Source: Brevibacillus brevis (GTDB lineage Bacteria > Bacillota > Bacilli > Brevibacillales > Brevibacillaceae). Taken from it: a stretch of DNA of 64,000 nt. Positions 26,414-35,370 of the stretch are shown piece after piece. The translations under genes and the position numbers were made by a program. Each line of letters begins with the position of its first letter. Position 1 is the first letter of the stretch. Under the pieces are notes generated by a model. The model ran no database searches and had not been told where the DNA came from. It saw only the letters and a program-made list of their open reading frames with translations. The stretch is from the NCBI RefSeq assembly GCF_031583145.1, contig NZ_CP134050.1, positions 1,760,501-1,824,500 of the forward strand, written 5' to 3'.

Positions 26414-26570
26414 GCGCATGACCTCCCTTACACTGGTAGAATAACAGGCGACGATTGTGTGCATCCGACTTTGCGTGCACAAGATTGTCGTCCGCATTTT
26501 GTTTCGGGCATGGATTGCGTAAGCATACTGTTGAACGAGCGGACAATCAAGCTTTACGGAGGTGTGCTTC

Positions 26571-27062
26571 ATGAGAAAACTGTTGCTCATGTCTATGATG
26601 TTCGTCGCCATGATCGCTCTCGCCGCCTGCGGCCAAGGAAAATCGGCAATCCCGGAAGACGTGAATGCCCTGCCAAACGCTACCTATCCGGTCGGAAGCG
26701 ATGTCACGATCAAAGCGAACTACCAACCGGGGATGCAAGGGGCCAAAGGTAAAATCGTCGGAGCCTACGATACGACAGCCTATGCTGTCACGTATACACC
26801 GACGACAGGCGGAGCGCCCGTGAAAAGCTATAAATGGATCATCCATGAAGAAATCAAGAGCCACGTCAAGCACCCGTATAAACCGGGTACGGAAATTGTG
26901 CTGAAAGCGGATCACGTGGAAGGGATGATGGGGGCCAGCGCTAAAATCGATTCTGCGGAAACGACGACTGTTTACATGGTCGATTATACTCCGACGACGG
27001 GCGGCAGCGAAGTCAAGAACTACAAATGGCTGACGGAAAACGAGCTTTCTCCTGCCAAGTAA
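26571..27062 (+). CDS. YdhK-family lipoprotein (two DUF1541 repeats), 163 aa
   Basis: Signal peptide with lipobox LAAC (cysteine near residue 19), so it is anchored to the outer face of the membrane. Two homologous repeats of about 60 residues follow: [20 protein letters not shown] with [20 protein letters not shown], and [20 protein letters not shown] with [18 protein letters not shown]. Homologues occur near copper and stress genes in Bacillales, but the function is unknown. GGAGGTG lies before ATG 26571. It is divergent from the AraC-GyrI regulator. Confidence 0.88.
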   Translation: MRKLLLMSMMFVAMIALAACGQGKSAIPEDVNALPNATYPVGSDVTIKANYQPGMQGAKGKIVGAYDTTAYAVTYTPTTGGAPVKSYKWIIHEEIKSHVKHPYKPGTEIVLKADHVEGMMGASAKIDSAETTTVYMVDYTPTTGGSEVKNYKWLTENELSPAK

Positions 27063-27100
27063 GGCAGGGCGGGAGCGAATGGCGAACAAAAGCTCAGGAG

Positions 27101-27150
27101 AAAGAGCGGCGTCTTGGACCATTTTGTGTCCAGGCTGTCGCTCTTGTTTT
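27101..27150 (+). terminator. Terminator after the YdhK gene
   Basis: AAGAGCG/CGCTCTT with inner TTGGAC/GTCCAG helix, then GTTTTG. Repeat copy 2 starts right after it. Confidence 0.7.
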
Positions 27151-27237
27151 GTACCGAATGGAATTTATAAAATTCCTATCCAGTTTAAGGGCAACGGCGG
27201 CTACGCCTAAAGGCATGGTGAAGCAAGGCTTTTCTAA
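27151..27237 (+). repeat. Post-terminator structured repeat, copy 2
   Basis: About 87 bases, roughly 85% identical to copy 1 with one indel. The 5' hairpin is conserved as GGAATT/AATTCC. GGCTACGCC/GGTGAAGC flanks the loop TAAAGGCAT. An outer helix GGCAACG (27190-27196) can pair with CGTTGCC (27238-27244). Confidence 0.7.
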
Positions 27238-27239
27238 CG

Positions 27240-27896
27240 TTGCCTCAAGGAAACGGGTATGCGCGTCCGGCTTACAGTCTTCGGGCGATTCAAGGCTATG
27301 CCGAGATGATCAAGAATCCGGATTATGACTTTGCGATGGAGGAAATCAGGGAATATGCAGGGATAATCGAAACGAAGTCGCTCTATATCAAAGAGGTGAT
27401 CGAAGACCTCCATTTCGCAACGCGGTTGAAAAATAAAGAGTTTACGCTGCAGAAGAAAACGAGGAATGTCGTTGTCTTGTTGCGGGATATTGTCATCCAA
27501 ATCTTGAACGATCCAACGCATGAGAGTCGAGAGATTCAGTTTGAAGCCAACGAAGAAAGCATTTATCTGGAAATAGATGAGCTTCTCTTTCGAAGAGCGC
27601 TCCATAATTTGATCGAAAACGCGATTGTCCATAACCACTCTCACGTACAAATAACTGTGAGCATCGAAAAGAAAGAACGCACCCATCTTTTCATTCAAGA
27701 CAATGGAAAAGGGATTCGGAAGGAAGAGCTGGATCGGATTTTTGACCGATATTATCGGGGAACGAATACCGGTGCAGCCCATAAAGGATCGGGACTCGGT
27801 ATGGCCATCGCTCGTGACATCATAAAAGCCCATGGGGGAGAGATTGTCATTTCCAGTGAGATTGGCCTTGGAACCACGATCGAAGTCCGACTATGA
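27240..27896 (+). pseudogene. Sensor histidine kinase remnant, 5' part and His box missing
   Basis: From about 27285 the frame encodes the end of the dimerisation helix (IQGYAEMIKN) and a complete HATPase domain: N box HNLIENAIVHN, G1 box QDNGKGI, F box FDRYY, G2 box GSGLGMAI. The sensor part, HAMP and the phospho-accepting histidine are absent, and there is no ribosome site or convincing start; the upstream sequence turns into repeat copy 2. So this is a beheaded kinase gene, apparently cut when the repeat or a deletion arrived. No response regulator is adjacent. The reading frame itself is undisturbed, so the loss may be recent. Confidence 0.8.
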
Positions 27897-27905
27897 GGCA
27901 AACGA

Positions 27906-27948
27906 AAAAGCACATTCCTTTGACGAAGTCGAAAAGGAATGTGCTTTT
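27906..27948. terminator. Bidirectional terminator
   Basis: AAAAGCACATTCCTTT/AAAGGAATGTGCTTTT perfect 16-bp arms between convergent frames. Confidence 0.9.
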
Positions 27949-27950
27949 GA

Positions 27951-28397
27951 TCAGGATCTGTCCAGCTCGATCCGCACGACGGTTTCCTTCTGGGCAGGGA
28001 GCTTCTCCAGCTCGATCATCTGCCAGTTGGGAGACAGGGCCGCACGCACCCAGGCAAGCGCTTCATCGGCCAGACGTACGCGGTCCAGCCCCGTGTCCAG
28101 CACCTCATAGTCCTGGTCTGCCACGAGTCCGTAGCGTTTGTTCAGCAAAAATTTGACCCCGTTTACGGTGGCAAACTTGATCTGGTATCCTTCGCGGATA
28201 GCGGTCTCGATCGTGAGCGGATCCTGCTTCGAGAGCATGAACAGATCGCTGAAATCGAATCGCCCACCTTCAATATCGGCAAAAGCCGCCCGGTTCTCGG
28301 TACGCAGCTTGTGGATAATTTCCTCATCGACAAACCCGTGGGCGCGCGCCGCTTCGAGCAGCATCATTTCCCATTGGGACAGCTTGACGGCAGACAC
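27951..28397 (-). CDS. Hypothetical protein, 148 aa
   Basis: I do not recognise the family. The protein is cytosolic and mixed alpha/beta with no cysteine. An N-terminal helical part (residues 1-45) includes SQWEMMLLEAARAHGFVDEE, and a middle part IKFATVNGVKFLLNKRYGLV looks beta-rich. Codon use resembles its neighbours. GTG 28397 has GGAGGGAG 7-8 bases upstream, which supports expression. It is a single gene between a terminator and the EamA transporter gene; the two minus-strand genes are 113 bases apart, so separate transcription is likely. Confidence 0.7.
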   Translation of the reverse strand: MSAVKLSQWEMMLLEAARAHGFVDEEIIHKLRTENRAAFADIEGGRFDFSDLFMLSKQDPLTIETAIREGYQIKFATVNGVKFLLNKRYGLVADQDYEVLDTGLDRVRLADEALAWVRAALSPNWQMIELEKLPAQKETVVRIELDRS

Positions 28398-28510
28398 AGA
28401 AAGCTCCCTCCTCGCCTTGTGTTCTTGCAGGAAAATCTCATTCCTTCCCTAGTATAAAGCAGGAGAGGGGGGATCTCAACCTGCATATCCGATTAATCCC
28501 ATGTGAATAA

Positions 28511-29440
28511 TTATAAATTGTGGCTGGTGCGAGGCGACGAACCCGAAGTCGTCGTCAGCGTGACGCCTGCAATGATCAGGAGCGCGCCGAAGAGCTGCAC
28601 AGCAGTGATTGGCTTCGCTAGCAAAACAAAGCCGAAGACCATGGCAATGAACGGCTCCAGATTGGAAAACATCGCGGCCTTTGCCGCCCCCACTTTCTGC
28701 ACCTGACTGTTCCAGATCAGCGTGACGATCCCGTGCATCACGACTGCGGTAACGAAGAGCAGGAGCCAGGAAGAGGGGCGGTGGCTGACCGTCGCCAGCG
28801 GTGCGCTGACCAGCACAAAAGGCAGCATGGCGCCGAATCCGATCAGGTTGGAGCCCAGTGTCGTGACGAGAGGAGACAGGCGATGGCCGAGCTGGCGGAC
28901 GAGGATGATCGACACGGCGAAAGAAAGCATCGTGACGAAGATCCAGATGATGCCGATGTCAAAATGCAGCGTAGCGCCGTTGTAAATGACAAAGAGCACA
29001 CCGGCAGTCCCGATGAGAGAGCCGATGGCCATTCGACCGGTCAGCCTTTCTTTCAAAAAGAGCGCAGCCAGGAGAGCCGTAGTGATGGGGGTCAAGGCCA
29101 GCACGAGCGCGGAAGTAGTCGGATCCGCCGTAACCAGGCCTTTGTAGAACGACCACTGATTCAGGAAGACGCCGACGATTCCGAGCGCTCCCAGGCGTAG
29201 CCATTCCTTTCGGGAGAGAGCGGGTACGGTCAGGCGCGGGCGGGACCGCACGACTTCAAGGCCGTGCGACCGAACGGCATTACGGCCGAATGCCCAAGCC
29301 GTTACAAACAGGCTGATGAACAAGAGGCGCAAGGCCGACAGCAGCAGAGGGGAAAACTCCGCCACGAGCAGCTTGCCGAAGACGAAGTTGCTGCCCCAGG
29401 CCGTGACGCAAAACACCAGCAAAAGATAGGAGCGAAGCAT
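28511..29440 (-). CDS. EamA/DMT-superfamily transporter, 309 aa
   Basis: Ten hydrophobic segments in two EamA halves (about residues 5-140 and 160-300). The first half starts with LLLVFCVTAWGSNFVFGKLL and ends in TTALLAALFLKERLTGRM; the second ends in LEPFIAMVFGFVLLAKPITA with the QLFGALLIIAGV helix. Such proteins export amino acids or metabolites, or are of unknown substrate. ATG 29440 is preferred because GGAAGGA lies about 10 bases upstream; the frame continues to 29464 without a better site. It is next to, but 48 bases downstream of, the sodium symporter operon. Confidence 0.87.
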   Translation of the reverse strand: MLRSYLLLVFCVTAWGSNFVFGKLLVAEFSPLLLSALRLLFISLFVTAWAFGRNAVRSHGLEVVRSRPRLTVPALSRKEWLRLGALGIVGVFLNQWSFYKGLVTADPTTSALVLALTPITTALLAALFLKERLTGRMAIGSLIGTAGVLFVIYNGATLHFDIGIIWIFVTMLSFAVSIILVRQLGHRLSPLVTTLGSNLIGFGAMLPFVLVSAPLATVSHRPSSWLLLFVTAVVMHGIVTLIWNSQVQKVGAAKAAMFSNLEPFIAMVFGFVLLAKPITAVQLFGALLIIAGVTLTTTSGSSPRTSHNL

Positions 29441-29488
29441 TGGAATCCATTCCTTCCGATTCATGAGGCAGCGGCCCGGCCGGCTTTG

Positions 29489-30814
29489 CTACGAGCCGGA
29501 CGTCGTGCGTCGGTAGCGCCTCCATACGCCAAAGATGCAGAGATAGGCGAACAGGACAAGAGCGCTGCTGGCCGAGGCGATCCAGACGGCTTTCAAATAG
29601 TCTACATACGCCCGGCTGACGTATCCGCTGAGGATGCCGACCGCTGCGCTGATGATGATGAAGTTGCTTGCCTTGCCTTTGGTCAGGACGATGACGATCA
29701 CGGGCAAGAACAGGGAAGCGTAAATGATGCCGAAAAACAAGAGCAAGTCGAGCAAAGTCGGGGAAAAATACGTCGTCAGGCCGATGGAAACAGCGCCGAT
29801 CGCGATGGCGAGCGTATAGCTCAGCCGAATTTTTTGCCGTTCGCTCGCTGCCGGCCGAAACAGCTGATAGACGTTGCCGACCATGAGGCTGACCATGGAG
29901 TGGAGATTCGCTCCGAACGCCGAAGTGATCGCCCCAAAGGAGCAGAGGACAAACAGCACCAGCAAAAACAGCGTATCGATCTTCCTGACCAAATCGAACA
30001 ACAGCGAGTAAATGTCGTCAAAACCTCCGGAAAAAATGACGATAAAGACGAGCGAAGAAAAGGCGAGGGGAATCGTGGCAAAAATCAGGCCGGACAAGAG
30101 AAACGTAGGTACGACCTTCTTGTCCTCCATCATGTAGAGCCTCTGCCAGGTAGCCTGGTCGACGAATACTTGTCCAAAGCCGATCAGCATGCCGGTGACG
30201 ATAAAGAGCAGCCCCTCCTTGTTGTTGAGGACCAGCAGATACGGATGGTACAGGCGAATACCGTTAAAGACGTGCTCGACCCCTTTTCCGATAAAAAAGT
30301 AAACCGGGATGAGGATGGTCGTCGCAAAGGTGATGACGATCTGGACGATGGCGAAGCGATGGATGGAGCGGATCCCTCCGATGCCGGCGAACAGCACGCA
30401 GAACACGAAGAAGAGCAGCTGTCCCAAGGGGATCGGCAGACCGAACAGGATATTGAGCAGCACGCCGCCCGCCATTCCTTGCACAAACATGCCTTCGATG
30501 CTCGTGATGAACAGGATGGCGATCATCAGCCAAAAGCCGAACGGGTGCAGCTTGCCCCGCATGTAGTCGCCGATGGTCATGCCGCCGGAAAACTCGCTCC
30601 GCACTTTCCGCCCGAGCCAGCCAAAGGCGATCAAGGCGAAAGCCCCCATCAGGGAATACCCGATACCGCCGAACATTCCGTACTTGACCAATGCTTCCGG
30701 GGAGCCGAAGATGGTGTTTCCCGTGACCCAGCGGGCGAGGATGGACACGACACCGAGGCCGATCCCGATCTTGAACGCCCCCAGGACGTATTCGCGAAAC
30801 GATTGATAAGTCAA
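29489..30814 (-). CDS. Sodium:solute symporter family (SSS) transporter, 441 aa
   Basis: About 12-13 membrane segments. Typical SSS features are ARWVTGNTIFGSPEALVKYG near the N terminus, the GIGGIRSIHRFAIVQIVIT segment, FGQVFVDQATWQRLYMM and GAITSAFGANLHSMVSLMVG. It would import a solute with Na+. TTG start 30814 overlaps the stop of the response regulator gene (TTGA overlap) behind AAGGGG. It is the last gene of a kinase-regulator-transporter operon, so the two-component system probably senses the solute or controls this transporter. The substrate is unknown. Confidence 0.88.
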   Translation of the reverse strand: MTYQSFREYVLGAFKIGIGLGVVSILARWVTGNTIFGSPEALVKYGMFGGIGYSLMGAFALIAFGWLGRKVRSEFSGGMTIGDYMRGKLHPFGFWLMIAILFITSIEGMFVQGMAGGVLLNILFGLPIPLGQLLFFVFCVLFAGIGGIRSIHRFAIVQIVITFATTILIPVYFFIGKGVEHVFNGIRLYHPYLLVLNNKEGLLFIVTGMLIGFGQVFVDQATWQRLYMMEDKKVVPTFLLSGLIFATIPLAFSSLVFIVIFSGGFDDIYSLLFDLVRKIDTLFLLVLFVLCSFGAITSAFGANLHSMVSLMVGNVYQLFRPAASERQKIRLSYTLAIAIGAVSIGLTTYFSPTLLDLLLFFGIIYASLFLPVIVIVLTKGKASNFIIISAAVGILSGYVSRAYVDYLKAVWIASASSALVLFAYLCIFGVWRRYRRTTSGS

Positions 30815-31515
30815 GTGACATTCCCCTTGTCCCGGTACTCTTTCGGTGTTTTTCCGACCACCTTCCGAAAGATCGTGCTGAAATAGTGCTGGCTGTTGAA
30901 GCCCGCCCGCTCGGCAACCGTGGAGATGCTCCAGTCGGTATGTCCCAGCAGAAACTTCTTCGACATCTGGATTCGATACTGCATCAAATATTCGGAGAAA
31001 GAGACGCCGACCTCTTCATGAAACCGGCGGCTGAGATACGTCGGGTTGATGTGGACCTCCGAAGCCAGATCAGCGAGGTTGAGCTTCTCCGCGAACCGCT
31101 GATGGATGATGTTCATGGCATCCGAGATGATCCGGGTGTAGGCGGAGAGAGCCGTGTTCTTTTGGTACTTGGAAAGCAGCTCGACCAGCTCGCTTTCGAT
31201 GACGGGCTTGGTCATGTAGTCGACCACGCCGAGCCGGATCGACTGCTTGGCGTAATGGAAGTCCTGGTAGGCCGTGACGATGATCAGCTCGATATCGCGG
31301 TGCTGGGCACGCAGCTCTTCACCCAGCGCCAATCCGGACTTGCCGGGGAGGTTGATGTCCAGAAAGGCGAGATGGAGAGGCACCTTCTGGCTGATCGCCA
31401 TGGCTTGGCTGCCATCCGCCGCCTTGTAGAGATTCCACAAGGGAAACATCGGCCGGATGAAGTACTCCAGCTGCTCCAGCTCCAATGGCTCGTCGTCTAC
31501 TAACAGTACGTTCAT
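30811..31515 (-). CDS. Response regulator, REC plus AraC-type DNA-binding domain, 234 aa
   Basis: REC domain (about residues 1-118): acidic pair in LLVDDEPLELEQ, phospho-acceptor Asp in LAFLDINLPGKSGLAL (about 53), and TAY plus the TKP lysine. The AraC-type double helix-turn-helix (about 140-233) has LNLADLASEVHINPTYLSRR, VSFSEYLMQYRIQMSK and ISTVAERAGFNSQHYFSTIF. This is the YesN-type output. ATG 31515 follows GAGG by 8 bases and lies 5 bases past the kinase stop; GTG 31524 is possible. It is a candidate activator for the tandem 21-bp sites, because AraC-type proteins read direct repeats with this spacing. Confidence 0.9.
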   Translation of the reverse strand: MNVLLVDDEPLELEQLEYFIRPMFPLWNLYKAADGSQAMAISQKVPLHLAFLDINLPGKSGLALGEELRAQHRDIELIIVTAYQDFHYAKQSIRLGVVDYMTKPVIESELVELLSKYQKNTALSAYTRIISDAMNIIHQRFAEKLNLADLASEVHINPTYLSRRFHEEVGVSFSEYLMQYRIQMSKKFLLGHTDWSISTVAERAGFNSQHYFSTIFRKVVGKTPKEYRDKGNVT

Positions 31516-31520
31516 CACTC

Positions 31521-32309
31521 TCACCTCATTTCATAGGAGTCACAAATGACACGCGGCCACTCCACGATGACATGCGTCCCGCTGCCTTCAGCGGGAGTCA
31601 GCTTGAGCCGGGCATGGTCCCCAAAACAGAGATGGAGCCGCCGGCGGATGTTGTCCAGCCCGTGGCCGCTCTCCTCCTGGGGATGGATGACGAAATCCCG
31701 TTCAGGCGAATCTTCTTCCAGGACGGACGAGCCGTTGTCAATGACATCCAGCCGCACGACATCGTCTTGCTGGCTCAGACCGATTTGCAGAATGGCTTCT
31801 CCCATCTTTCGCTCCAGACCGTGCTTGAACGCGTTTTCCACCAGCGTCTGCAGGACGAATGGCGGAATGCAGGCGGCGAGCAGTTCTTCGGCGCAGTCCA
31901 GGTGGACGGTGAGCCTGCTCCCGAAACGCAGCTTCTGGATCTCCAGGTATTGCTCGGTGTAGTGGATCTCCCGGCGCAGCGAGATAAGCGGCTCCGTCGA
32001 TTTGTACTTGAATTTGAGAAACTGCGACAACACTTCAAGCGCGCGGATCAGCTCGCGAGTCCGATTGAGCCTGGCCAGACTGAGAATCACGTTCAGCGTA
32101 TTGAACAGGAAGTGGGGCTGGATTTGCTGATTCAGCTGGTTGTACAAGGCTTGCTGCAGCTCCTTTTCCAGCTCGATCTTCACGTTTTTGTTTTCCAAGA
32201 GGTCGATCCGCTTCTCGAAAATAAACAGGAACAATAAAGCAATAGCTCCTATGATAGGAGCCAAAATGAAAAGCAGGATGAGCAACGTAAACCCTTCAAA
32301 GCTTATCAT
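31521..32309 (-). CDS. LytS/YesM-type sensor histidine kinase, 262 aa
   Basis: A short N-terminal membrane region (about residues 6-30, LLILLFILAPIIGAIALLFL) is followed by a coiled coil and the His_kinase domain with the phospho-accepting histidine in QIQPHFLFNTLNVIL (about 64). The HATPase has VLQTLVENAFKHGL (N box) and GHGLDNIRRRL. There is no extracellular sensor domain, so sensing may occur in the membrane or through the partner symporter. ATG 32309 has GAAGGGA upstream. Its stop is 5 bases before the regulator start. The 99 bases upstream contain an AT-rich region with a TATGAT-like -10. Confidence 0.9.
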   Translation of the reverse strand: MISFEGFTLLILLFILAPIIGAIALLFLFIFEKRIDLLENKNVKIELEKELQQALYNQLNQQIQPHFLFNTLNVILSLARLNRTRELIRALEVLSQFLKFKYKSTEPLISLRREIHYTEQYLEIQKLRFGSRLTVHLDCAEELLAACIPPFVLQTLVENAFKHGLERKMGEAILQIGLSQQDDVVRLDVIDNGSSVLEEDSPERDFVIHPQEESGHGLDNIRRRLHLCFGDHARLKLTPAEGSGTHVIVEWPRVICDSYEMR

Positions 32310-32408
32310 GAGATCCCTTCTGTACGATGTTTTCTCATTTCTTTGCTACTATCCATCATAGCATGAGGAAGGTGTTGCTTTTTATTTTTATCAAATTTTA
32401 ATGTTTGC

Positions 32409-33398
32409 TTACTGAACGAGGTGGCAGGCCACCTGGTGGCTCTCGTGCAGGCTGGTCAAGGCAGGTGCTTCCGTCTTGCAGCGCTCCACCGCATACGGGC
32501 AGCGGGTGTGGAACCGGCATCCCTGGGGTGGATTGATTGGCGACGGCACATCGCCGCGCAGGATGATCCTCTCCTGCTTGCGGTTTACGTCCGGCACGGG
32601 AATCGCGGAGAGCAGCGCCTGGGTGTACGGATGCTGCGGGCTGTCGAACAGCGACTTCTTGTCGGCGATTTCCACGATTTTTCCCAGGTACATCACCATG
32701 ATCCGGTCGGAGATGTGGCGGACGACCCCTAGATCGTGGGAGATGAACAAATACGTCAGCTTGAACTGGCGCTGCAAACTCTTGAGCAGATTGAGCACCT
32801 GCGCCTGGATAGAGACGTCCAGCGCCGAGACGGCTTCGTCACAGATGATCAGCTTGGGCTGCATCGCGAGGGCGCGGGCGATCCCGATCCGCTGGCGCTG
32901 GCCGCCGCTGAATTCATGAGGGAAGCGGTCGATCTGATCCGGCCGCAGTCCGACGTAGCCGAGCAGCTCGATGATGCGTTCGCGGCGCCGGCTGGCCGGT
33001 ACCACATTCTGGATCGCCAAGGCCTCTCCGAGAATCTGTGCTACCGATTGCCGGGGATTGAGCGAGGCGAAAGGATCCTGAAAAATGACCTGCAAATCCT
33101 TGCGCATCCCGCGCATTTGCGATTTGCTCAGCGCGAGCAGATCTTTGCCTTCGAACAGCACGGAGCCGGCGGTCGGTTCGTCCAGCCGCAGGATGGCGCG
33201 TCCGGTAGTGGATTTGCCGCACCCGGACTCTCCCACGATGCTGAGCGTCTCCCCCTCGTAAATGGTGAAGCTGATGTCGTCTACCGCTTTTACGTGATTG
33301 ACGGTCCGGCCCAAAATGCCGCCTTTGATCGGAAAGTGCTGTTTCAGGTTGCTTACCTGGAGCAGCGGTTTTTTTGCTTGTCGAATGAGTCCACTCAT
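32409..33398 (-). CDS. Peptide-type ABC transporter ATPase (OppF/DppF-like), 329 aa
   Basis: Walker [10 protein letters not shown] (about residues 56-64), signature [15 protein letters not shown], Walker [15 protein letters not shown] (Ala in place of the usual Pro after DE), switch [11 protein letters not shown], and a C-terminal oligopeptide_HPY tail with [14 protein letters not shown], where cysteines often hold an Fe-S cluster. ATG 33398 starts 4 bases after the stop of the upstream ATPase gene. An open frame to 33590 overlaps that gene and is rejected. It is the last gene of the four-gene import operon. Confidence 0.92.
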   Translation of the reverse strand: MSGLIRQAKKPLLQVSNLKQHFPIKGGILGRTVNHVKAVDDISFTIYEGETLSIVGESGCGKSTTGRAILRLDEPTAGSVLFEGKDLLALSKSQMRGMRKDLQVIFQDPFASLNPRQSVAQILGEALAIQNVVPASRRRERIIELLGYVGLRPDQIDRFPHEFSGGQRQRIGIARALAMQPKLIICDEAVSALDVSIQAQVLNLLKSLQRQFKLTYLFISHDLGVVRHISDRIMVMYLGKIVEIADKKSLFDSPQHPYTQALLSAIPVPDVNRKQERIILRGDVPSPINPPQGCRFHTRCPYAVERCKTEAPALTSLHESHQVACHLVQ

Positions 33399-33402
33399 CT
33401 GG

Positions 33403-34425
33403 TCATACCCCCGTTTCCGTTGCCGTTTTTGCTGTACCGTCCCACTCGGAGGTGTAGATCCAGCAGCGTACCTGGCTGCCGTCTTCCTGCTCCAGCAGCT
33501 CTGGCAGCCGGGAGTGGCACAGCTCCGTCGCGTGCGGACAGCGCGGTGCGAAGCGGCATCCGGCAGGCATGTTGAAGGGGCTGGGAACATTGCCGGCGAT
33601 CGCTTGCAATTCCTCCACGTCTTGATCCATGCGGGGGAGGGAATTCATCAGCCCGACCGTATACGGATGGCGAGGCTTTTCGAAAAGCTGCTTCGCCGTG
33701 GTGTACTCGACGACTTTCCCGGCGTACATGACGGCTACCCGGTCGCACGTCTCGGCGACGACCCCCAGATCGTGCGTGATCATGATAATGCTCATGCCCA
33801 GCTCCGTCTGCAGCTTTTTCATCAACTCGAGAATCTGTGCCTGGATCGTCACGTCGAGGGCGGTCGTCGGTTCGTCCGCGATGAGAATCTCCGGGCGGCA
33901 AGCGAGGGCCATGGCGATCATGACGCGCTGGCGCATGCCGCCGGACAGTTCATGCGGCTCCTGGGTCGCGCGTTTTTCCGGGGATGGGATGCCGACGAGC
34001 TTCAACATTTCCACCGCTTTGTCCCAGGCTTCCTTGCGGCCCATGTTTTGATGCAGTCGCAGCACTTCCGCGATTTGTTCGCCGACCGTGTACACCGGGT
34101 TGAGCGAGGTCATCGGCTCCTGGAAAATCATCGAGATATCGTTGCCGCGAATGGCCCGCATCTGGGCTTCCGACTTTTTCAACAGGTCCTGGCCCTTGAA
34201 GAGAATTTCTCCTCCGACGATTTTTCCCGGCGGACTGGCGATCAGCCGCAGGATGGAGAGGGATGTAATGCTCTTCCCACAGCCCGATTCGCCGACGAGG
34301 CCCAGCGTCTCTCCTTTGTTCAGGGAGAAGTCGACGCCGTCCACAGCCTTGCTTACGCCGTCGTCGGTGAAAAAGTGCGTTTGCAGATTGCGAACGTCCA
34401 GGATTTTTTCTTGTTGTCCCGGCAT
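33403..34425 (-). CDS. Peptide-type ABC transporter ATPase (OppD/DppD-like), 340 aa
   Basis: Walker [10 protein letters not shown] (about residues 44-52), Q loop [14 protein letters not shown], signature [16 protein letters not shown], Walker [15 protein letters not shown] and H loop [13 protein letters not shown]. The C-terminal oligopeptide_HPY tail has [14 protein letters not shown]. It pairs with the OppF-like ATPase to power the two permeases. Such importers carry peptides, but family members also take nickel, glutathione, sugars or opines, so the substrate must come from the binding proteins. Start ATG 34425 has GGAGGGAGC upstream. Confidence 0.93.
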   Translation of the reverse strand: MPGQQEKILDVRNLQTHFFTDDGVSKAVDGVDFSLNKGETLGLVGESGCGKSITSLSILRLIASPPGKIVGGEILFKGQDLLKKSEAQMRAIRGNDISMIFQEPMTSLNPVYTVGEQIAEVLRLHQNMGRKEAWDKAVEMLKLVGIPSPEKRATQEPHELSGGMRQRVMIAMALACRPEILIADEPTTALDVTIQAQILELMKKLQTELGMSIIMITHDLGVVAETCDRVAVMYAGKVVEYTTAKQLFEKPRHPYTVGLMNSLPRMDQDVEELQAIAGNVPSPFNMPAGCRFAPRCPHATELCHSRLPELLEQEDGSQVRCWIYTSEWDGTAKTATETGV

Positions 34426-34437
34426 GATGCTCCCTCC

Positions 34438-35358
34438 TTAGTTCAAGTCAATTCGTTTGTTGAAGTAGCGATACAGCACATCGACGAGCAGGTTGACGAA
34501 GACGAAAATGATCGAGGCTATGAGAACGCCGCCCTGAACGACGGGCAAGTCGCGCATGCGGATGGCGTCGACGATGAGACGCCCCAGGCCGTTGATCGCG
34601 AAGACGGATTCGACGAGGACGGTCCCGCCCAAGAGGTAGCCAAATTGCAGCCCGACGACCGTAATGATCGGAATCAGGGCGTTTTTCAGCGCGTGCTTGT
34701 AGATGATGACCTGCTCGCGCAGACCTTTCGCTTTGGCGGTGCGGATGTAGTCTTGCCGCACGACGTCGAGCATGCTGGAGCGCGTCATCCGGGCGACAAT
34801 CGCAGCCCCGCCAGTGCCGAGCGTGACGGCAGGCAGCACGATGTGCTTCCACGTCCCCCAGCCGGCGACGGGAAAGAGGTGGAGCTTCACCGAAAAGTAG
34901 TAAATGAGGCTCAGACCGAGCCAAAAGCTGGGCAAAGACACCCCGAGCAGGGCGACGATCATGATCGTGATGTCTGCCGCGGAATATTGCTTCGTCGCGG
35001 AAATGATCCCCGCGATCATGCCGAGCACGATCGTGACGAAAATGCTGGCGATGGCCAGCTCGATGGTAGCAGGGAGACGAGCCATGATTTCGTCGAACAC
35101 GGGCAGGTTCGAGCGCAGCGACGTGCCCAAATCACCGGAGAACACGTCTGTGACGTAATGGAAGTACTGGATCAGGACCGGCTGATCCAGGCCGAGCTGC
35201 GTGCGGATATTCGCGATGGTTTCTGCCGAAGCGCCTTCGCCGGCCAGCAGGACGGCCGGATCTCCCGGGACCATCTGCATGATCAGGAAGACGACCAGAA
35301 TGACACCGAGCAGGACGGGAATCATCTGCAGCAAGCGACGGATAATGTAGACGAACAT
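34438..35358 (-). CDS. Peptide-type ABC transporter permease (DppB/GsiC-like), 306 aa
   Basis: Six membrane helices. N-terminal [20 protein letters not shown] and VPGDPAVLL are typical of the DppB/OppB group; the EAA-type loop is [23 protein letters not shown], and the terminal [14 protein letters not shown] is standard. ATG 35358 sits 8 bases after AGGAGG; ATG 35364 would be too close to it. The gene follows the other permease by 12 bases and precedes the first ATPase by 12 bases. Confidence 0.92.
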   Translation of the reverse strand: MFVYIIRRLLQMIPVLLGVILVVFLIMQMVPGDPAVLLAGEGASAETIANIRTQLGLDQPVLIQYFHYVTDVFSGDLGTSLRSNLPVFDEIMARLPATIELAIASIFVTIVLGMIAGIISATKQYSAADITIMIVALLGVSLPSFWLGLSLIYYFSVKLHLFPVAGWGTWKHIVLPAVTLGTGGAAIVARMTRSSMLDVVRQDYIRTAKAKGLREQVIIYKHALKNALIPIITVVGLQFGYLLGGTVLVESVFAINGLGRLIVDAIRMRDLPVVQGGVLIASIIFVFVNLLVDVLYRYFNKRIDLN

Positions 35359-35370
35359 GAGCATTCCCTC

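Noticed and set aside
29264-30886. 540-residue open frame on the plus strand
   Set aside because: Antisense to the sodium symporter; low-complexity charged sequence typical of a membrane gene's reverse strand.
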